The notes beneath the pieces are model-generated. The model was not told where the DNA came from. It did not search any database and worked only from the letters and a program-made list of their open reading frames with translations. Both the position numbers and the translations under genes were made by a program. From the NCBI GenBank assembly GCA_947090755.1, contig CAMUPF010000007.1:1-64000 (forward strand): a DNA stretch of 64,000 nucleotides. Direction: 5' to 3'. The DNA comes from an uncultured Candidatus Melainabacteria bacterium (lineage in GTDB: Bacteria > Cyanobacteriota > Vampirovibrionia > Gastranaerophilales > Gastranaerophilaceae). Within the stretch, counting starts at the first letter, position 1. Each line of letters opens with the position of its first letter. Of this stretch, positions 9,044 through 17,978 are shown piece after piece.

Positions 9044-9301
9044 ATGACAACTCAACAAGAAGAAAACTTAATCAATCTTTTAGACGGTTACGTTGAAAAA
9101 GGCGGCCACCACTTGAACGTTAACGTTTTCAACAGAGAAACATTGTTGGATGCACAAGCACACCCTGAAAAATATCCTCAATTAACAGTTAGAGTTTCAG
9201 GCTACGCTGTAAACTTCATCAAATTGACAAAAGAACAACAAGATGACGTTATTTCAAGAACTTTCCACTCTTCAATCAGTGGAAACAGCTGCGGCTGCTA
9301 A
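9044..9301 (+). CDS. stand-alone glycyl-radical domain of pyruvate formate-lyase (GrcA/YfiD-like)
   Basis: ATG 9044, preceded by AAAGGAA, opens an 85-residue protein equal to the C-terminal glycyl-radical domain of Pfl[21 protein letters not shown], then the radical loop [11 protein letters not shown] and the [15 protein letters not shown] tail. It ends with a short Cys-rich tail, NSCGC. In E. coli, YfiD/GrcA is a spare part for damaged PflB, but here the preceding gene has no radical domain of its own, so this protein is probably an obligatory second subunit. The activase PflA is encoded at 11135. Confidence 0.93.
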   Translation: MTTQQEENLINLLDGYVEKGGHHLNVNVFNRETLLDAQAHPEKYPQLTVRVSGYAVNFIKLTKEQQDDVISRTFHSSISGNSCGC

Positions 9302-9320
9302 GAAAAATCAAATAAGATTA

Positions 9321-9351
9321 AAAGGACGGGTTTTAAAATCCGTCCTTTTTT
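9321..9351 (+). terminator. intrinsic terminator after the pyruvate formate-lyase genes
   Basis: AAAGGACGG and CCGTCCTTT arms around an AT-rich loop, followed by a run of T. Confidence 0.88.
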
Positions 9352-9355
9352 ATTA

Positions 9356-9384
9356 TTGACATGTATATTTTAATCTATTAAAAT
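9356..9384 (+). promoter_or_regulatory. sigma70-type promoter for the acyl-CoA synthetase gene
   Basis: TTGACA (9356-9361), 17-bp spacer, TAAAAT (9379-9384). Transcription would begin near 9391, which leaves very little leader for ATG 9402 and favours ATG 9420. Confidence 0.75.
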
Positions 9385-9401
9385 GTGGGAAGAAGGTCTT
9401 A

Positions 9402-11096
9402 ATGGAATTAGGGGTTTGTATGAGATTAAGGGATAGTAATATTTTATCTTTGTTGGAAGTAAAAACAGAGGATTACGGCGAAAGAGTCGCGTTGGGTATG
9501 AAAAATTCTTTTGGCTGGAAAGAGTTTACCTATAAAGGCCTCGGGCTTTTGTCGCGCAAAATGGCACATTATTTTATTAATGAACTTGGCTTGCAAAAAG
9601 GTGAGCGTCTTGCAATCCTTTCAGAATCAAAACCTGAATACGGAGCATGTGTTTTTTCATCAATAATTTCTGGATTTATAACCGTTCCGCTTGATGTCAA
9701 ACTTACAAAATACGAGTTGAAATCTATTTTGTCGGATTGTCAGCCTTCAATAATTCTTGTGTCGCAATATTGTCTTGAAACGGCACTTTATTTGCGCGAA
9801 GAAATTCCTTCTATTAAACATGTTCTTGTTATTGACGAACATTCCTATAACGAAGGGGTTAAAAATATATATGAATTACCGGATAATTACACGGCAAAAT
9901 GGAAGTTACGCAGTCCTAAATCAACAGCCTTGATTATTTATACCTCCGGCACCACCGGTGCACCTAAAGGTGTTGAAATTTCTTTTAAAAACATTACCGC
10001 GCAGTTGGAGGGCTTGAAAGACGCGCTGGCGGCGATTTTACCGGATAGAAACGTGAAAACTCTGTCGATTCTGCCGATGAACCATCTTTTTGAAATGACG
10101 GTTGGTTTCTCTGCGTTTTTGAACTTCGGGTTTTCTGTTTATTATACCCAGAGCCTGAAACCTAAAGATATTCTCAGTGTAATGAGGGAAAAACAAATCG
10201 AGTTTATGATAGTTGTTCCGGCGTTCCTGCGGCTTTTGAAAACGGCTATTGAAGCAAATATCAGTAAATCATCGGCTGCGCAGCAGGCAGTGTTTAAATT
10301 TTTGTACCATCTTGCAAAATTTATTCCTTCCTACCGGATAAAAAAGTTAATGTTCAAAAAAATACATGACGAGTTTGGCGGAGAATTTATCGGCTGTATT
10401 TCCGGTGGTGCGCCGCTGGATGTTGCTGTCGGAAGATTTTTTGAGCGCATAGGGATTAAGGTTTATCAAGGTTACGGGCTTTCCGAAACCAGCCCTGTAG
10501 TTTCGGTGAATACTGACAAACGTAATGACCTTGCATCTGTTGGCAGGCCGCTTAAGCAATATGTTACCAGAATTGACAGTGAAACCGGTGAACTGCAGTT
10601 AAAAGGGCCTTCTGTAATGAAGGGATATTATAATCAGCCTGAGTTGACTGCGCAGGTCTTTACTGAGGATGGGTGGTTGAAAACAGGTGACATCGCTAAG
10701 ATTGGTAGTGATAATCATATTTATATTACCGGCCGTATCAAGAATATGATAGTGCTTTCCGGCGGCAAAAAAGTTTTTCCTGAGGAAGTGGAATCCTTGC
10801 TTGAAAAGAGCGAATACATAGCGGAAGTTTGTGTTCTGGGGCTGACACGTGCCTTCGGCGTGAAAGATAATACAGAAGAAGTGGTAGCCGTCGTTGTACC
10901 GAAACCTTATTTATATGACAAATATTCCGCGCAAGAGGTTGAAAATATGGTGAAAGCGGATATTAAGTCATTATCACAACGGCTGACGGCATATAAACGG
11001 CCTGTGAGTATTATAATTTCGCGTGATTCTTTGCCGCAGACGACAACCAGAAAAATAAAACGTAAAGATGTTAAAGAATTGGTAATGAGTAAATAA
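9402..11096 (+). CDS. AMP-forming acyl-CoA synthetase (long-chain fatty acid-CoA ligase type)
   Basis: A 564-residue ANL-superfamily adenylating enzyme (558 if ATG 9420, preceded by TTAGGGG, is used). Motifs: P-loop IYTSGTTGAPKGVEIS near residue 180, YQGYGLSETSPVVS, KTGDIAKI with the conserved Asp, and the hinge GRIKNMIVLSGGKKVFPEEVE. It activates a carboxylic acid with ATP and transfers it to CoA; the wording is nearest to FadD-type ligases, but the substrate is not readable from sequence. pflA follows after 38 bp. Confidence 0.9.
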   Translation: MELGVCMRLRDSNILSLLEVKTEDYGERVALGMKNSFGWKEFTYKGLGLLSRKMAHYFINELGLQKGERLAILSESKPEYGACVFSSIISGFITVPLDVKLTKYELKSILSDCQPSIILVSQYCLETALYLREEIPSIKHVLVIDEHSYNEGVKNIYELPDNYTAKWKLRSPKSTALIIYTSGTTGAPKGVEISFKNITAQLEGLKDALAAILPDRNVKTLSILPMNHLFEMTVGFSAFLNFGFSVYYTQSLKPKDILSVMREKQIEFMIVVPAFLRLLKTAIEANISKSSAAQQAVFKFLYHLAKFIPSYRIKKLMFKKIHDEFGGEFIGCISGGAPLDVAVGRFFERIGIKVYQGYGLSETSPVVSVNTDKRNDLASVGRPLKQYVTRIDSETGELQLKGPSVMKGYYNQPELTAQVFTEDGWLKTGDIAKIGSDNHIYITGRIKNMIVLSGGKKVFPEEVESLLEKSEYIAEVCVLGLTRAFGVKDNTEEVVAVVVPKPYLYDKYSAQEVENMVKADIKSLSQRLTAYKRPVSIIISRDSLPQTTTRKIKRKDVKELVMSK

Positions 11097-11134
11097 AATT
11101 ATGTTTTTGTATTAAAATAAATGCAGAGGTGAAA

Positions 11135-11890
11135 ATGCAAGATATGATATACGGAAACATACATTCGATTGAAACCTGCGGTACGGTTGACGGGCCGGGA
11201 TTGAGATTTGTTGTTTTTACGCAAGGGTGTCCTTTGCGTTGTCAATATTGCCACAATCCTGATACGTGGGATTACAAGGGCGAAGCCAACCGCATGTCTG
11301 TGGATGAGATTCTGGCGCAATACGATGGCGTTAAAGAATTTTGCGGCGGCGGGATTACTGTTACCGGCGGAGAGCCATTAGTCCAGATTGATTTTATTAC
11401 TGAATTTTTTAAAGCCGCACAAGGACGCGGAATTCATACGGCTCTTGATACTTCCGGCTTGCTTTTTAACCCTGAAAATACAGAGAAAATCGACGAACTT
11501 TTGAAATATACAAACCTTGTGCTGTTGGACATCAAGCACATTGACGACGAAGAGCACAAAAAGCTTACGAAACATTCAAACAAAAATATTCTGGCGTTTG
11601 CACGCTATTTGTCTGAAATTCAAAAGCCTGTTTGGATTCGGCATGTGGTCGTTCCGGGTATAACGTTTAACGAAAAATATCTTGCGCAGCTTGGCGGATT
11701 TCTGGCAGAATTGCATAATGTTCAAGCGCTTGATGTTTTGCCTTATCACGACATGGCCGTACCAAAATATGAAAATTTAGGGTTGGAATACCCGCTTAAA
11801 GGTGTTCCGCCGCTTACTAAAGAGCAAGCGCTTGAGGCAAGACGTATAATTCTTAATGCCCGCAAGGAAGCTAGAAAAGGAGTAAATTAG
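11135..11890 (+). CDS. pflA: pyruvate formate-lyase activating enzyme (radical SAM)
   Basis: Start ATG 11135 follows AGAGGTG; an in-frame GTG at 11129 overlaps that site and is less likely. The 251-residue protein has the CxxxCxxC cluster motif in TQGCPLRCQYCHNPDTW, the GGGITVTGGEPL segment that positions SAM, and the family's LLDIKHIDDEEHKKLT stretch. It uses SAM and a reduced [4Fe-4S] cluster to abstract hydrogen from the radical glycine, here carried by the separate 85-residue subunit. The next gene, a flavodiiron protein, begins directly after its stop codon. Confidence 0.95.
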   Translation: MQDMIYGNIHSIETCGTVDGPGLRFVVFTQGCPLRCQYCHNPDTWDYKGEANRMSVDEILAQYDGVKEFCGGGITVTGGEPLVQIDFITEFFKAAQGRGIHTALDTSGLLFNPENTEKIDELLKYTNLVLLDIKHIDDEEHKKLTKHSNKNILAFARYLSEIQKPVWIRHVVVPGITFNEKYLAQLGGFLAELHNVQALDVLPYHDMAVPKYENLGLEYPLKGVPPLTKEQALEARRIILNARKEARKGVN

Positions 11891-13090
11891 ATGTATAACG
11901 TGAGAAATATAACTGAGGATTTGTATTATATCGGCTGTTCCGACAGGCGTCTGAACCTGTTTGAAAATGTTTACCCGATTGCAAACGGTGTTGCTTATAA
12001 TTCATATTTTCTTGATGATGAAAAAACCGTGCTTTTCGATACAGTTGATAAGCGTTGCAGTGAACAGTTTTTTGCGAATCTCCGTCATGTTTTGAACGGC
12101 AGAAAGCTTGATTACCTTGTAGTTAATCACATGGAGCCCGACCATTGTGCGTTGATAGGTGATGTTGTACGTGAACATCCGGAAGTTAAAATCGTTTGCA
12201 GTGCAAAAACTTCTCAAATGCTTTCACAATTTTTTGATTTTGACCTTGAAGAGGGGCTGCAAATTGTGAAAGAGGGCGATATCCTTGAAACAGGCCGTCA
12301 CAAATTTACATTTGTTATGGCGCCGATGGTTCACTGGCCTGAAGTTATGGTAACTTACGACTTGACTGATAAAATTTTATTCTCAGCCGATGCGTTTGGA
12401 ACTTTTGGCGCTATAAACGGAAATATTTTTGCCGATGAAGTTGATTTTGAAAAAGATTATTTGGACGAGGCGAGAAGATATTACTGCAACATTGTTGGGA
12501 AATACGGGCCTCAGGTTCAGGCGTTGTTGAAAAAAGCGGCGGCTCTTGAAATAAAAATGATTTGCCCGTTACACGGTTTAATCTGGCGTGAAAACCTTGG
12601 CTGGTACATTGATAAATACGACAAATGGTCAAGTTATACGCCTGAGGATAACGCTGTTATGATTGCGTATGCGTCAGTTTATGGCGGAACCGAAAACGCG
12701 GTTGATTTGCTTGCGGCCGAACTTGCAAAACTCGGCGTTAAAAATATCAAAATTTATAACACTTCTTCAACCCATCCGTCAGTGATTCTGGCCGAAGCTT
12801 TCAGGTGTTCGCACTGTGTGTTTGCGTCAGTGACTTATAATATGGGAATTTTCTCAACAATGCACCATCTTATTCACGAACTTTCAACACATAACTTCCA
12901 AAACAGAACGGTTGCCCTGATTGAAAACGGTTCGTGGGCTTTGGCGTCCGGAAAACTTATGGCAGAAGAGTTTGAAAAAATGAAAAATATAACGCTTCTT
13001 GACGCTCCTGTAAGTATCAAATCAACACCAAAAGAAGAAAAGATGGCCGAGATTCAAGCCCTTGCCGGAAAAATCGTAGAATCTTTATAA
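11891..13090 (+). CDS. flavodiiron protein (A-type flavoprotein, oxygen or nitric oxide reductase)
   Basis: A 399-residue two-domain cytoplasmic protein. The metallo-beta-lactamase-like N-terminal domain carries the diiron ligands: NHMEPDH (HxExDH), the His of MVHWPEV, the Asp of SADAFG and the His of CPLHGLIW. The C-terminal flavodoxin domain, from about residue 255, starts with YASVYGGTENAVDLLA, an FMN phosphate loop. Such enzymes reduce O2 to water or NO to N2O in anaerobes. Placed immediately after pflA, it plausibly protects the oxygen-labile glycyl radical; that link is inference. Confidence 0.94.
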   Translation: MYNVRNITEDLYYIGCSDRRLNLFENVYPIANGVAYNSYFLDDEKTVLFDTVDKRCSEQFFANLRHVLNGRKLDYLVVNHMEPDHCALIGDVVREHPEVKIVCSAKTSQMLSQFFDFDLEEGLQIVKEGDILETGRHKFTFVMAPMVHWPEVMVTYDLTDKILFSADAFGTFGAINGNIFADEVDFEKDYLDEARRYYCNIVGKYGPQVQALLKKAAALEIKMICPLHGLIWRENLGWYIDKYDKWSSYTPEDNAVMIAYASVYGGTENAVDLLAAELAKLGVKNIKIYNTSSTHPSVILAEAFRCSHCVFASVTYNMGIFSTMHHLIHELSTHNFQNRTVALIENGSWALASGKLMAEEFEKMKNITLLDAPVSIKSTPKEEKMAEIQALAGKIVESL

Positions 13091-13105
13091 TTCTAAACAT
13101 GTGTA

Positions 13106-13134
13106 TTGATTTTTGAATATGCTTATATTATATT
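13106..13134 (+). promoter_or_regulatory. promoter of rpsO
   Basis: TTGATT (13106-13111), 17-bp spacer, TATATT (13129-13134). Confidence 0.6.
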
Positions 13135-13140
13135 CGTAAT

Positions 13141-13223
13141 GTGGAGTGCTTACGCCAATAGCAACTCAGCGTGTGTCAGCGGATTTGTGTTCCCTGACGA
13201 CAAAATAAGAAAAGGAAAATAAA
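13141..13223 (+). promoter_or_regulatory. structured 5' leader of rpsO, possible S15 autoregulatory site
   Basis: The leader contains GTCAG and CTGAC arms enclosing a 14-base loop (about 13175-13198) and an upstream GTGGAGTGC/GCAACTC pairing option. S15 mRNAs are often controlled by S15 binding to their own leader. No known leader class was matched, so this is positional inference. Confidence 0.35.
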
Positions 13224-13493
13224 ATGTCAATTAATTTGAAAAACAAACAAGAAATCGTTAAAGAATTTGGTGCTAACGAAAAAGATACAGGTTCAGCAGC
13301 AGTTCAAATCGCTTTGATGAGCAAGAAAATTTCTGAATTAACAGAACACCTTAAATCAAATAAAAAAGATTTCGCAACAAAAAGAGGTCTTTTGATGATG
13401 GTAGGCCGCAGAAAAAGATTATTGTCTTACTTGAAAGACACTAACCTTGAAGGATACAGAGAACTCGTTAAAAAACTCGGTATCCGTGGTTAA
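13224..13493 (+). CDS. rpsO: 30S ribosomal protein S15
   Basis: An 89-residue protein with the full S15 pattern: [32 protein letters not shown], and RRGL-type segment [18 protein letters not shown], the 16S rRNA-binding helices. It ends in VKKLGIRG as expected. It binds the central domain of 16S rRNA early in 30S assembly. It is a single-gene unit, with its own promoter and terminator. Confidence 0.98.
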   Translation: MSINLKNKQEIVKEFGANEKDTGSAAVQIALMSKKISELTEHLKSNKKDFATKRGLLMMVGRRKRLLSYLKDTNLEGYRELVKKLGIRG

Positions 13494-13512
13494 TTCAATT
13501 ATTAATTTATTA

Positions 13513-13548
13513 AAAAGGGGACTGACCATTGCGGACAGGCCCCTTTTA
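13513..13548 (+). terminator. intrinsic terminator after rpsO
   Basis: AAAAGGGG and CCCCTTTT arms with an additional CTG/CAG pairing inside, ending in T residues. Confidence 0.75.
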
Positions 13549-13572
13549 TAAAATGTGTTTTAGGGAGAGTTT

Positions 13573-14940
13573 ATGGATAATCAATTAAAAAAGTTTTCTA
13601 CAGTCCAGTTTTTAAATTTTTGTTTAGGGTTTTTCGGGCTTCAATTTGCGTGGCAAATGAGAATAATTTTATCGGGGCCGGTTACTGAAAATCTTGGTGC
13701 TTCACCGCTTCTTTACGGTCTAATCTGGCTCGCAGGGCCGTTTACCGGCATGGTTGTACAGCCGATTGTCGGGGCTCTTAGTGATAAAACTGTTTCACCA
13801 TTTGGCCGCCGTCGTCCGTATCTTCTTGCCGGTGCGTTGATTGCATCACTGGCATTGTTGATTTTCCCTAATTCAGGAAAAGTTGCTATATTTTTCCAGA
13901 ACCTTTTGGGGTGTGAATTGCCTGTATGGACAGGACTTTTAATCGCAGCGATTATGATTTGGATTATTGATGCGTGCGTTAATGTCGCGCAGGGGCCTTA
14001 TCGTGCGCTTGTTCCTGACGTTGTGCCCGAGGAGCAGTATTCTCTTGCAAACTCTTACATAAGCCTTGCAATTGGACTTGGCTCTGTTGTTGCCGCAGGG
14101 GCCGCACCGTTTTTAAAATTGGCGTTTGGATATCAAATGTCAATTAATGCGCAATTCCTTATGGCAGCTCTGGCGTTTTCGCTTGCAATGCTGTGGACTT
14201 GCTTGAAAATTAAAGAACATCAGATTACAAAAGCCGAGGAAAAAGAAGTGGAAGTTGAAGAGAAAAATTTTGTTACTTCTGTAAAAGAATTTTTTGCAAT
14301 GTCACCGGAGGTAGGCAAAATTTGTACAATGCAATTTTTTACGTGGATTGGTACAATGTGTATGATGATTTTCTTTACCCAGTATGCGGTGCATACAATT
14401 TATCAGGTTCCGGACTTCGCGGGGATGACTGATGGTTTGAAGTTGCTTTATGACGCTGATAAACTTGCGGGTACCAATTTTTCATCTATATGTTTTGCGA
14501 TATTTAATTTTGTCTGTTTTGTGGTTGCGATTCCTATCGGAATTTTGTCTGAGAAATTTGGAAATAAAAAAATCCATATAATTTCTATTATAACTATGAT
14601 TCTGGCATATATTGGAATGTATTTCAGCAAAAATGTCATTGAGGTAGCTGTTTTGATGGGTATTGCCGGTATTGGCTGGGCAAGTATTTGTGCGCTGCCG
14701 TTTGCAATGCTTTCTAAATATATTAAAAAGGGTACAGAAGGCGCTGTAATGGGTATTTTTAATATATTTATTGCCGGCCCGCAGGTGTTTGTCTGCACGC
14801 TTGTTGCCTGGATGATTTCCAAAACAGGTTTTGCGCTCAATGACGGACTTATTAACTACCGCTGGGAAGATGCGTTTTTAATCGGCGCACTTTGTTTAAT
14901 GATTGCCGCGTTGATAACAAACACAATAGAAGAAAAGTAA
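13573..14940 (+). CDS. MFS transporter of the GPH/SLC45 sugar-permease type
   Basis: A 455-residue membrane protein with about 12 hydrophobic segments. After the second helix it has VGALSDKTVSPFGRRRPYLL, the loop signature of sucrose/maltose proton symporters (SLC45/SUT and related glycoside permeases). A charged cytoplasmic loop rich in Glu and Lys (about residues 215-235) separates the halves. It likely imports a disaccharide or similar glycoside with protons or sodium; the exact sugar is unknown. It is convergent with a small XRE regulator 2 bp away, which could be its regulator. Confidence 0.88.
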   Translation: MDNQLKKFSTVQFLNFCLGFFGLQFAWQMRIILSGPVTENLGASPLLYGLIWLAGPFTGMVVQPIVGALSDKTVSPFGRRRPYLLAGALIASLALLIFPNSGKVAIFFQNLLGCELPVWTGLLIAAIMIWIIDACVNVAQGPYRALVPDVVPEEQYSLANSYISLAIGLGSVVAAGAAPFLKLAFGYQMSINAQFLMAALAFSLAMLWTCLKIKEHQITKAEEKEVEVEEKNFVTSVKEFFAMSPEVGKICTMQFFTWIGTMCMMIFFTQYAVHTIYQVPDFAGMTDGLKLLYDADKLAGTNFSSICFAIFNFVCFVVAIPIGILSEKFGNKKIHIISIITMILAYIGMYFSKNVIEVAVLMGIAGIGWASICALPFAMLSKYIKKGTEGAVMGIFNIFIAGPQVFVCTLVAWMISKTGFALNDGLINYRWEDAFLIGALCLMIAALITNTIEEK

Positions 14941-14942
14941 TA

Positions 14943-15260
14943 TTAATGCATTGATTTAATCAGGCGATAAACGGTTTTTACTTCTGAGGCTGATAATGAG
15001 TCAATATTGGCCCTAATGTATTCAAGCATTGTTTCTTTGTCTGTTTTATAGTGCTCAAAATCAAAAAGTTCTTGTAAATCAATATTTAAAGCCCTTGCCA
15101 GATGTAAGAGTGATTTAGACGGAAATGTATTGCCACATTCAATATTGCTTAAATTTCGTTGATCAATTCCGATTTTTTCAGCAAGTTCTTGTTGTGACAT
15201 TTGTTTTTTCTGTCTAAGCTCTCTAATTCTTCTGCCTAAAAGGTCTTTAATACTTCGCAT
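14943..15260 (-). CDS. XRE-family transcriptional regulator
   Basis: A 105-residue protein with a clear Cro/CI HTH: IRELRQKKQMSQQELAEKIG then DQRNLSNIECGNTFPS, followed by LLHLARALNIDLQELFDF. The C-terminal 35 residues are helical and may dimerise. It is convergent with the sugar permease, ending 2 bp from it. Its targets are unknown. Confidence 0.88.
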   Translation of the reverse strand: MRSIKDLLGRRIRELRQKKQMSQQELAEKIGIDQRNLSNIECGNTFPSKSLLHLARALNIDLQELFDFEHYKTDKETMLEYIRANIDSLSASEVKTVYRLIKSMH

Positions 15261-15410
15261 AATTCTTTTCCTATTTTTTTATTTTATCGTTTATTGAAGA
15301 ATTAATGAACGATAATTTGTTGTTTTTAAGAGTGTGGTTTACTATAAAAACTTTCTAGAAAAATATTATGTATTAATTCTTAAAATTTTTGTATTAGCAA
15401 AAAGACCATT

Positions 15411-16535
15411 CTATATAAAATAAGAGTTTAGAAATGCTTTGTGAAGTTTTACATTGTGAACGCGCAGGAATTGAACACCGGCTTGTATTGCAAGCGCGTT
15501 GAAGGCAAGGGTGAGGGAATCCTTGAGGTCGTTATCATCGTTGGTTACGCCAAGGAAAGATTTGCGCGAGGTGCCAAGCATAATCGGACAGCCGAGGCTT
15601 TTAAATTCGGCTATGCGTTTGATGATTTTTAGGTTGTGTTCGGTGGTTTTGCCGAATCCGATTCCGGGGTCGACGATGATATTTTCAATCCCTGCGGCGC
15701 GTGCGGTTTTAATCTTTTCAGAGAGTGATAGAAAGATTTCATCCATAAGGTTATCGTAGGCAGGCGCAATTTGCATTGTTTCCGGCGTTCCTTTTGAGTG
15801 TTGGATTACGACGGCGGCGTTGTTGCGTGCTATGGTTTCCGCCATTTTTTTGTCATACTCAAGGCCTGAAACATCATTGATGATATAATTGCCATTGCGT
15901 AGAATTTCTTGTGCAACTTCTGCTGAGCGGGTGTCAATGCTGATTTTTACGTTGTAGGAGCCCGCAAAGTCCAAAACCGGTATTAATTTTTCGAGTTGTT
16001 CAGCGGCGCTGACCGGTGGTGCAAAAGGTTTTGTACTTTCAGCGCCGATGTCGATTATGTCTGCGCCGTCTGCGATTAGTGAAAGAAATTTTTCTTTTGC
16101 CGCGTCAAAATCGTAATACAAGCCGCCGTCAGAGAATGAATTTTGAGTAAGGTTCAAAATCCCGACTAACTGCGTGCGTGTGGGTGTGGGTTCAATCTGC
16201 CTAATGAGCGCGTCTTTGAGAAATTTAAGCCCAAACGGCTGATTTTCAAGCTTTTGTGCAATTTTACGAAGCGTTGAAACGCTTCCGCCTAAGATGCAGT
16301 CGGAAGTTTCGACTTTCCCTGTTATGACTTCACGGTGTGTTGCGCAATCAGCGCCGAGTGAAAGCGCTGTTTGTTTCAGAATATTCGCCTGCGGTGCGGT
16401 CAGCCCGTAAATTTTCAGATTTTTGTACTCGTATTTGTCGACAACACATGCTGCATAACTATTTTCAAAGCCTATTGCTTTGATTTCGTGTTCTAAATCC
16501 GCGTTAACAATCTCTTTTACCAGAAAATCTTTCAT
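15411..16535 (-). CDS. folP: dihydropteroate synthase with N-terminal extension
   Basis: A 374-residue protein. From about residue 120 it is a standard DHPS TIM barrel: VGILNLTQNSFSDGG, DIIDIGAESTKPFAPPVS, NDVSGLEYD, VIQHSKG, DPGIGFGKTTEHNL and LGTSRKSFLG. It condenses 4-aminobenzoate with pterin pyrophosphate and is the sulfonamide target. The first ~120 residues form an extra domain found in some longer bacterial DHPS proteins (SLGADCATHREVITGK and QPFGLKFLKDAL segments). No other folate genes lie in the window. Confidence 0.94.
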   Translation of the reverse strand: MKDFLVKEIVNADLEHEIKAIGFENSYAACVVDKYEYKNLKIYGLTAPQANILKQTALSLGADCATHREVITGKVETSDCILGGSVSTLRKIAQKLENQPFGLKFLKDALIRQIEPTPTRTQLVGILNLTQNSFSDGGLYYDFDAAKEKFLSLIADGADIIDIGAESTKPFAPPVSAAEQLEKLIPVLDFAGSYNVKISIDTRSAEVAQEILRNGNYIINDVSGLEYDKKMAETIARNNAAVVIQHSKGTPETMQIAPAYDNLMDEIFLSLSEKIKTARAAGIENIIVDPGIGFGKTTEHNLKIIKRIAEFKSLGCPIMLGTSRKSFLGVTNDDNDLKDSLTLAFNALAIQAGVQFLRVHNVKLHKAFLNSYFI

Positions 16536-16556
16536 ATAAGAAATTTTAACATAAAA

Positions 16557-17039
16557 TTACTTATCGTTAAACTGTTCGGCTTTTTTCGCGAATGTTGTAA
16601 CAACATCACCGACGCCTGCAACTGTTACAAGTCCGGCTGTAATGCCGCCTGCAACTGCCGCAAACCCTTTATATGGCTTACTTTGAAGAATCGGTTTCAA
16701 AAGATTGGAATTAGAAACATTTTGGCCAAATTCAATAATTCCTTCTCTATAATGTTTGCATCTGCCTGCGAATTTACCGAGGACACTTTGTGCTTTATGT
16801 GTGGTTTCGCTTGCGATTTCGACACCTTTTTTAACGTTTTGGGCGGTCATGTTAGCTTTTTTGTTGAATTCCGAAAAGGACTTTATTGTTCCTTTGCCGG
16901 CGATAGCAGAGCCTGTTGCGCCGGCAGCACCTGTTGCTACCGCGGCTTCCTGAGGAGTGACCTTTTTCTTGTCTTTCTCGTTGTTGCCGGTAGTTTTGGC
17001 ACGGAAATATAAAACGTTATTTACGGGTGTTATGTACAT
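16557..17039 (-). CDS. hypothetical protein with Gly/Ala-rich hydrophobic segments
   Basis: A 160-residue protein of unknown function. It begins MYITPVNNVLYFRAKTT, which resembles the short F-x-A-K start of the upstream gene. Residues 32-50 are Ala/Gly-rich (TGAAGATGSAIAGKG) and residues 124-150 form a hydrophobic Gly-rich stretch (GFAAVAGGITAGLVTVAGVG) able to enter a membrane. Its start overlaps the stop of the preceding gene (17039), so the pair is translationally coupled. Confidence 0.7.
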   Translation of the reverse strand: MYITPVNNVLYFRAKTTGNNEKDKKKVTPQEAAVATGAAGATGSAIAGKGTIKSFSEFNKKANMTAQNVKKGVEIASETTHKAQSVLGKFAGRCKHYREGIIEFGQNVSNSNLLKPILQSKPYKGFAAVAGGITAGLVTVAGVGDVVTTFAKKAEQFNDK

Positions 17040-17824
17040 TAGTTATCCTTTTTTGCCGGTTGTTTATCGAGTTTTTCAACTGCACCTGCGGCAAAACCGC
17101 TTACTCCGAATACTGTTGAAATACCAGATTTAATGTTTTCTGCGGTGAGATTATTAGCATCTGCTTTGATGTTGTTGTATGATTTGTTAATTCTGTTTAA
17201 ACCTTTGTTGATAGCTTTTACCGGTGCCGATTCGATAAATTTTCGGCCTGTTTCGGTTGCTTTAACTTCTTTTGAAATTGTTGACCAGGCAGTTGAAGCG
17301 CCTTTTTTAAGTGCTTTACCCGTAATTGCAAACGGTTTTTTTACATTGCCCAGAACATTTGCAACTTTTGGCTTTTTAGATAAATTATGTAACATCATAA
17401 AGGCCTTGCCTGTACTCCAATGAAGCGCCATACCGCTAAGTGTAGCAGTAATAAGAATATCTGCGGCGGTTCCGATTTTTTTGAGCGTTGAACCTGCAAA
17501 AATATTTGTATCTTTGCCGGCGCCTGTAATGTCTTTTATGATTTTTTGTGTTTCTTTTAGTTCTCTGACGTCTTTCTGGTATTCTTTTTCAGAAGCCTGT
17601 GAGCGTGCGGTTTCGACTCTTTTTCTTTGTTCTTCGAGCGCTTGTTGCCGTGCACGTTTTTTCGCCATTTCAAGAACCGCTAAATCTTCTTCCGGCATTA
17701 CAACATTGACCATACGTGTGTATGATTTTTGTTTTTCCTCTTCGCGCTCAGAACGGGTTTTAGCGCCGAAGTTAACTGTTCTATTGTAATTATTAATCCC
17801 TGATACGACCACACTAGCCTCCAT
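17039..17824 (-). CDS. hypothetical protein, charged coiled coil plus hydrophobic helix
   Basis: A 261-residue protein of unknown function, first gene of a coupled pair. The N-terminus contains YNRTVNFGAKTRSEREEEK. Residues about 45-100 are strongly charged and heptad-like, predicting a coiled coil (EMAKKRARQQALEEQRKRVE). A weakly hydrophobic helix (ADILITATLSGMALHW) lies near residues 118-133, and the C-terminal part is basic with GISTVFGVSGFAAGAVEKL. No catalytic motif is visible. TAGCAAAAAATTT lies about 35 bp upstream of the ATG on the coding strand. Confidence 0.7.
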   Translation of the reverse strand: MEASVVVSGINNYNRTVNFGAKTRSEREEEKQKSYTRMVNVVMPEEDLAVLEMAKKRARQQALEEQRKRVETARSQASEKEYQKDVRELKETQKIIKDITGAGKDTNIFAGSTLKKIGTAADILITATLSGMALHWSTGKAFMMLHNLSKKPKVANVLGNVKKPFAITGKALKKGASTAWSTISKEVKATETGRKFIESAPVKAINKGLNRINKSYNNIKADANNLTAENIKSGISTVFGVSGFAAGAVEKLDKQPAKKDN

Positions 17825-17905
17825 TATGATGATAACATATCAATGTTAGGAAAAGAAATTTTTTGCTATCCTATGGTAAAAATTTACAATTTTTAATAAT
17901 TTTTC

Positions 17906-17934
17906 TTGAAAATTTATCGCCGTCATGGTATTTT
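17906..17934 (+). promoter_or_regulatory. candidate promoter of gltX
   Basis: TTGAAA (17906-17911), 17-bp spacer, TATTTT (17929-17934) with TGG just upstream. Confidence 0.4.
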
Positions 17935-17978
17935 TTATATGCCGAAATAAAAATAATATAAAGAAAGAAGGTTATAAA

